From CAZBUB01 sp964494985 (lineage in GTDB: Bacteria > Desulfobacterota > Desulfovibrionia > Desulfovibrionales > Desulfothermaceae), in assembly GCA_964494985.1 (NCBI GenBank), contig CAZBUB010000029.1:1-32271 (forward strand): a DNA stretch of 32,271 bases, written 5' to 3'. Positions 28,906-32,271 of the stretch are shown here, in pieces. Positions within the stretch are counted from its first letter, which is position 1, and each line of letters starts with the position of its first letter. The notes beneath the pieces were generated by a model, which was not told the DNA's origin, did no database searches, and was given only the letters and a program-made list of their open reading frames with translations. Position numbers and translations under genes: made by a program.

Positions 28906-30258
28906 TTAGGTTTTTTCCAATTGGGTTAAAAGCCTTTGGGCATTGCTGTAGTTTGGATTCAACTCCAGGGCGTACTGGACATAGGGCAAGGCCTGATCAA
29001 AAAGCCTGTTAGAGTAAAATATTAATCCTATGTTGTAGGCAACAACCTCGCTTTCCTTATAAATGTTAGGATTTACTCCCAAAACTTTTCTAATATAGTT
29101 TTCTGACTTGGCAAATTTTTTGTCTTCCTGATAAGCCAAGGCAATATTATAGTAGAGATTTTCATCTTCTGGCGAAACCTTAAGGGCTTTTTTATACTCG
29201 GTGATTGCCTCCTGTGGCTTTTTTTGTTTGCGCAGCGACATACCTAGTCTGTTGAAAAGGTGGATATCTTCTTTATCCAGAGTATCCTTTTTGGTTTCCA
29301 GGGCCTGCCGTAAATACTCCTCTGCTTTTTCAGGGTTTTTGTCCATCAACAATTCAGCAATTTCCATATTTATATTGGCAACCTTATTTTTCATCTGCTT
29401 TTTGGTTATTTTAACTGACTCCTGAAAATATTGCTCTGCCTCTTCAGTTTTATCCTGCCTTAAGAACAGCTCACCAATATGCATTTTGCGCTCCACATTA
29501 AGCGGACTTAACCTATCCAGCTTTTTGAGCTGATCCAGCTGCTTCTGCTCGTTTCCGGTTTGCTGAAAAAAGCCAACCATGCGCTTAATAGGCTCCAGGT
29601 ACAATTTTTCCGCATTGTGGGCAGCTTCATAGCTTTGAATGGCATCCTGCTTCTTGTCCATTTTGAGATAGATGTCCCCTTTGAGCATATTTGCTGCCGG
29701 ACTGTTCGGCTTTTGTTCCACAAGCGCTTCAACCAAATCTAATGCTTGCTGCAAATCTCCAGCAGCAATAAGCTCCTTGGCTCTTTCAATGTCCTTGGCA
29801 AAGCCGCTAGGTGGCTTGACTGTATTGGCAAACTTCTCCACTAGCGTATTCACGGTCAAAGGCTTTGTGATAAAGTTCTGAACTCCTAACTCATAGAGAT
29901 ATATCAACTCTGATTGCTCAACCTCAGTAGTCAAGACTACAATATGTATCTTTTCATAATGCATCATTATGAAACGAATGAAAGATTTTGTTGAGCTCCT
30001 ATGTATCTCATTTTCCACAAATAGTATTATGTTAAACTCTTTTTGAGATTTCCTCTTCAGCACATTATAGATTGAAAGTTCCTCTGCAGAGGAAAAAAAA
30101 CAATCATGATTAATATTCAACTGTTTCGTGATCACATTGCGTATGACTTTTATAAAATTGTGGTCATTGGAGTATACAACCACATATCCTCCATTACGCA
30201 AAAACTCGGAGACAATCTTTTCGGCCCTGATATTCCGCTGATCTTTAGCAATTTTCAT
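28906..30258 (-). CDS. Receiver-like domain fused to TPR array
   Basis: A 450-residue cytoplasmic protein. Residues ~22-148 fold like a response-regulator receiver: YVVVYSNDHNFIKVIRNVI, IILFVENEI, IVVLTTEV and NFITKPLTVNTLVEKF, which keeps the Thr and Lys of receivers. The phosphoacceptor aspartate is absent, its strand ending FVENE. From ~155 to the end there are about eight tetratricopeptide repeats, e.g. AANMLKGDIYLKMDKKQDAI and YYNIALAYQEDKKFAKSE. A protein-interaction role is inferred. AAGGA precedes the ATG. It is more AT-rich than the genes at the left of the window and lies 21 bp after a small membrane-protein gene. Confidence 0.85.
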   Translation of the reverse strand: MKIAKDQRNIRAEKIVSEFLRNGGYVVVYSNDHNFIKVIRNVITKQLNINHDCFFSSAEELSIYNVLKRKSQKEFNIILFVENEIHRSSTKSFIRFIMMHYEKIHIVVLTTEVEQSELIYLYELGVQNFITKPLTVNTLVEKFANTVKPPSGFAKDIERAKELIAAGDLQQALDLVEALVEQKPNSPAANMLKGDIYLKMDKKQDAIQSYEAAHNAEKLYLEPIKRMVGFFQQTGNEQKQLDQLKKLDRLSPLNVERKMHIGELFLRQDKTEEAEQYFQESVKITKKQMKNKVANINMEIAELLMDKNPEKAEEYLRQALETKKDTLDKEDIHLFNRLGMSLRKQKKPQEAITEYKKALKVSPEDENLYYNIALAYQEDKKFAKSENYIRKVLGVNPNIYKESEVVAYNIGLIFYSNRLFDQALPYVQYALELNPNYSNAQRLLTQLEKT

Positions 30259-30279
30259 AATATTCCTTGAACGGTTACG

Positions 30280-30579
30280 CTATTCGCTGTTCCGTGCCTT
30301 AACCTGTTCTGATTGCGTTAAATCTGTCTGCTCTTGGCGCAATCTCTGAAGCCGTTTTCTGAGATGGCTCCACATGAACAGACCCCAAAAAAGACCTGCC
30401 AACGGAAACATTAAATAACTCGATCCGATAGAAACGACAGTTAAATCGCCACCAAGGGCAAGGCGAATCAGGAGTGCCAATGTCGCCGCAGGAACACCAA
30501 ATAACAAGGCTCCGTTTAAAACCACGAAGCGTGCCTTTCCTTTCGCAATGATAGCTACTAATTTTCCGGTATCATTCAT
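30280..30579 (-). CDS. Small two-helix membrane protein
   Basis: A 99-residue protein with two hydrophobic segments (about 20-43, LNGALLFGVPAATLALLIRL, and 50-70, GSSYLMFPLAGLFWGLFMW) and a charged C-terminal helix rich in Arg, Gln and Glu. It resembles many small unannotated inner-membrane proteins; no family is assigned. GGAGAAAGC lies before its ATG. It is the first gene of a probable two-gene transcript with the TPR protein. Confidence 0.72.
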   Translation of the reverse strand: MNDTGKLVAIIAKGKARFVVLNGALLFGVPAATLALLIRLALGGDLTVVSIGSSYLMFPLAGLFWGLFMWSHLRKRLQRLRQEQTDLTQSEQVKARNSE

Positions 30580-30739
30580 TATGCTTTCTCCGAATCAGTG
30601 CTTATCCAGTATCTGCCCTAATCTAAACGATTTTGGGCCCTCCCCAGAATTTGTGGGCACCAGAACCTCAACTTGAGCTACACGCAACAGGCTCAAGCTT
30701 CAATAAAAAAGGTGCATCCCGCCTCCTTGTCTGACATGA

Positions 30740-31040
30740 TGGGTTTCAACCACAAAATCCATCCAGACAAAGGAGAACGGGATGCTGATCGAGTCTATCC
30801 TGAATCGCGTTCAACCGCAAAGGGATTTTGTCTATGGAAATATCCATTTGCGGGAACCTCGAGGTCGACTGGCCCTGGATATCGAAACATCTCCCCGTGG
30901 GGGAAGTCGACCTATTTGCTCCGGGTGCCACAGGCGCGGTCCAGGATACGACACCCTGGCCAGCGGTATTTTGAATTTGTTCCCCTCTGGGGCATTGCCG
31001 TGTTCTTTCTCTACTCCATGCGCCGCGTTGACTGTCCATC
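30740..31040 (+). pseudogene. ISL3-like transposase, 5' remnant with frameshift
   Basis: Starting at ATG 30782 the frame gives MLIESILNRVQPQRDFVYGN and the zinc-finger-like RPICSGCHRRGPGYDTL. The reading then shifts near 30955 into another frame giving YFEFVPLWGIAVFFLYSMRR and VDC, which matches the next part of ISL3-family transposases. The remainder (~300 residues) is missing. Upstream, GGGTTTCAACCACAAAATCC (30742-30761) looks like the left end of such an element. Only a fragment remains, so it cannot transpose. Confidence 0.72.
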
Positions 31041-31041
31041 T

Positions 31042-31060
31042 GAGAAACCGAAGGTTTCTC
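31042..31060. terminator. Hairpin at the IS-remnant edge, possible terminator
   Basis: GAGAAACC-GAA-GGTTTCTC is a perfect 8-bp stem with a 3-nt loop, followed on the plus strand by TTTCC. It lies 25 bp beyond the stop of the nucleotidyltransferase gene and at the truncation point of the transposase remnant. No long T-run is present on either strand. Confidence 0.4.
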
Positions 31061-31084
31061 TTTCCTGAACATTAAGAATAGCTC

Positions 31085-32104
31085 TTAGCCGTGCTCTAAA
31101 ACCTCCCAGAGCCTGGCAAACATAGCATGAGCCCCTGGCACAAAGCTCACCGCTTCTTTAGAGGAGGCGAACATCATCTTCTGCCTTTTCTTGTGCAGCT
31201 CTCCAATAATTTGACACACCCTATCTAGTTCCCTTTCATCCCAAAGTATGGCCTGGGCCACTAAATAGGCCTGCCTATAGTCCTTGGTTTTCTTTCTCTG
31301 ATCCTTTCGCTTTGCGGCGACAATAAGCTTGTGGACCAGAAAGGCGCCCATTGAGGGAACCGTGACCTTGCCCAAGTCCCGAAGTTTTTCCGTGCGTGGA
31401 TATTTTAGCAGAATATCCAGGAAGGGAACTGCCTGGGGAGCAATGTCCAGGTCAGGCATGTATGGACTCCCCTCCCGCTTTCCACTGCCTTTCCGGGATC
31501 TTAGAAATTCGATCTTCATATCGCTAGAGACATACGCAATAGTTCCATCTGCACGATTAACTTCTTCCTCAAAGCCTAATCTTTTAATCTTCTCACCCAA
31601 CTTTACAGGGCTGCCCTTGTATGGAATGGAGATGGCAAAATCCAGGTCTATAGTTCTTTCAGGATAATATTCGACTCCAAAATAGTTCTGGTACACTTTA
31701 AAGCACCATGAGCCGATAAGCTGCAGGCCCTCGTCCCATAGCCCGTCTTTGTCCATGAGGCTAAAAAGATCCTTGATATGCTGCGCAAAATCTTCTGTGT
31801 TTATATTTTTTGCTCTTAAACGTTTCAGCGCATGACGGGCGACCCTAAGCTCTTCAACATCCCTCTTTGTTTTCTCGGCTTTCTTCCTGGCATGGTCTGC
31901 CTCCCATGATCCTTCCGGGCCTATATAAGTATCTAAATGTCTGCCTTGGACTTTTCTTTTTAGATACACATATAGATTATTTTTTATCTTGCGTCTTATT
32001 ACGGAGCCTTTTCCATTTATGAGCACTCTGCCCACAAGAACACCTTTCCTGCCCCGGTAATATGCAAGGTTCTCGTCTAATATACTGTCGATTACTAAAT
32101 TCAT
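31085..32104 (-). CDS. GSU2403-family nucleotidyltransferase-fold protein
   Basis: A 339-residue protein. The start is ATG 32104 (MNLVIDSILDENLAYYRGRK), with AGGGG a few bases upstream; the frame is open to 32134. The nucleotidyltransferase core is LIGSWCFKVYQNYFGVEYYP followed by RTIDLDFAISIPY, giving the GS and DxD elements of the polymerase-beta fold. It is preceded by a basic N-terminal segment (VYLKRKVQGRHLDTYIGP). Residues ~220-290 (PFLDILLKYPRTEKL, VPSMGAFLVHKLIVAAKRKD) resemble the second domain of the NTP_transf_8/GSU2403 group. Related folds include AbiEii-type toxins, but activity is unproven. The 167 bp to the window end contain no recognisable gene. Confidence 0.78.
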   Translation of the reverse strand: MNLVIDSILDENLAYYRGRKGVLVGRVLINGKGSVIRRKIKNNLYVYLKRKVQGRHLDTYIGPEGSWEADHARKKAEKTKRDVEELRVARHALKRLRAKNINTEDFAQHIKDLFSLMDKDGLWDEGLQLIGSWCFKVYQNYFGVEYYPERTIDLDFAISIPYKGSPVKLGEKIKRLGFEEEVNRADGTIAYVSSDMKIEFLRSRKGSGKREGSPYMPDLDIAPQAVPFLDILLKYPRTEKLRDLGKVTVPSMGAFLVHKLIVAAKRKDQRKKTKDYRQAYLVAQAILWDERELDRVCQIIGELHKKRQKMMFASSKEAVSFVPGAHAMFARLWEVLEHG

Positions 32105-32271
32105 AACACCCCTTTGCAGAAGGGACGATATCACTATAAATTACACAAATCAATCTTTGAGTGATAACTTTTAACTTCCACATCTAAGTAGCTGAAGTTT
32201 CACGTAAATTCCTCATGCCGCCATGCGAAGGAGGCTAGTAGCGATAGAATTTATCATATGTTTGCCCTCAC

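Noticed and set aside
1..32271. tRNA, rRNA or replication origin
   Set aside because: No cloverleaf with a T-loop GGTTCGAATCC-like segment, no rRNA signature and no DnaA-box cluster were seen by eye; a tRNAscan or Infernal run could still find a divergent RNA.

Overview
The window looks like chromosomal DNA of a sulfate-reducing Desulfovibrionales-type bacterium (Desulfobacterota). This is inferred from the short-type leuC/leuD pair, the DUF1638, DUF523/DUF1722 and DUF3141 genes, a second YchF-like GTPase and an apparent selenoprotein; no rRNA or marker gene confirms it. Most of the window is GC-rich, dense and housekeeping-like. The last ~4 kb is more AT-rich and carries accessory genes, a broken PIN toxin and an IS remnant.

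Layout. Positions 1-4577 (+) hold leuA (3' part), leuC, leuD, a small unknown gene and tilS. A convergent EamA-type permease follows, then a (+) pair of SGNH esterase and YchF-like GTPase. Positions 7273-12733 (-) hold a polar amino acid ABC transporter (binding protein, permease, ATPase, permease) leading into a cysteine synthase fused to a CysS-like domain that has lost its catalytic motifs. glnS (-) follows, then a NusG-like factor and a class II photolyase (+).

Positions 17216-19921 are the most interesting part. A DUF1638 gene and a CoA-disulfide-reductase-like flavoprotein lie on the minus strand. The flavoprotein has an in-frame TGA exactly where the family has its redox cysteine. Starting 15 nt after that TGA is a 7-bp hairpin with a GGUCU loop, the shape of a bacterial SECIS element, so it is read here as a selenoprotein. 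The pair is preceded by a near-perfect sigma-54 promoter (TGGCAC-N5-TTGC). A second sigma-54-like promoter points the other way to a 104-residue unknown gene. Between the two lies a symmetric CGTTAC/GTAACG array at enhancer distance from both. Together these look like one divergent, enhancer-controlled redox module that I cannot match to a described system.

Positions 19943-25922 (-) hold a cysteine-cluster protein, a YgjP-like metallopeptidase, a GmhB-like phosphatase overlapping a DUF3141 PhaC-like hydrolase, a DUF523-DUF1722 protein, and a periplasmic MsrB with a vestigial MsrA N-terminus. A flavodoxin/ferredoxin protein (+) follows. After it come a PIN-domain pseudogene, an HSL-type hydrolase lacking its usual acid residue, a small unknown gene, a pseudo-receiver/TPR protein with a small membrane protein, an ISL3-like transposase remnant, and a GSU2403-type nucleotidyltransferase.

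A dispersed family of ~100-bp intergenic inverted repeats (four full copies and one half copy) is scattered through the window. Its arms contain GACCACGACAACGA-like sequence and its ends resemble GGAAGAAATCATCA. It sits between leuC and leuD, between two ABC genes, and at gene ends. No tRNA, rRNA, CRISPR array or replication origin was seen.
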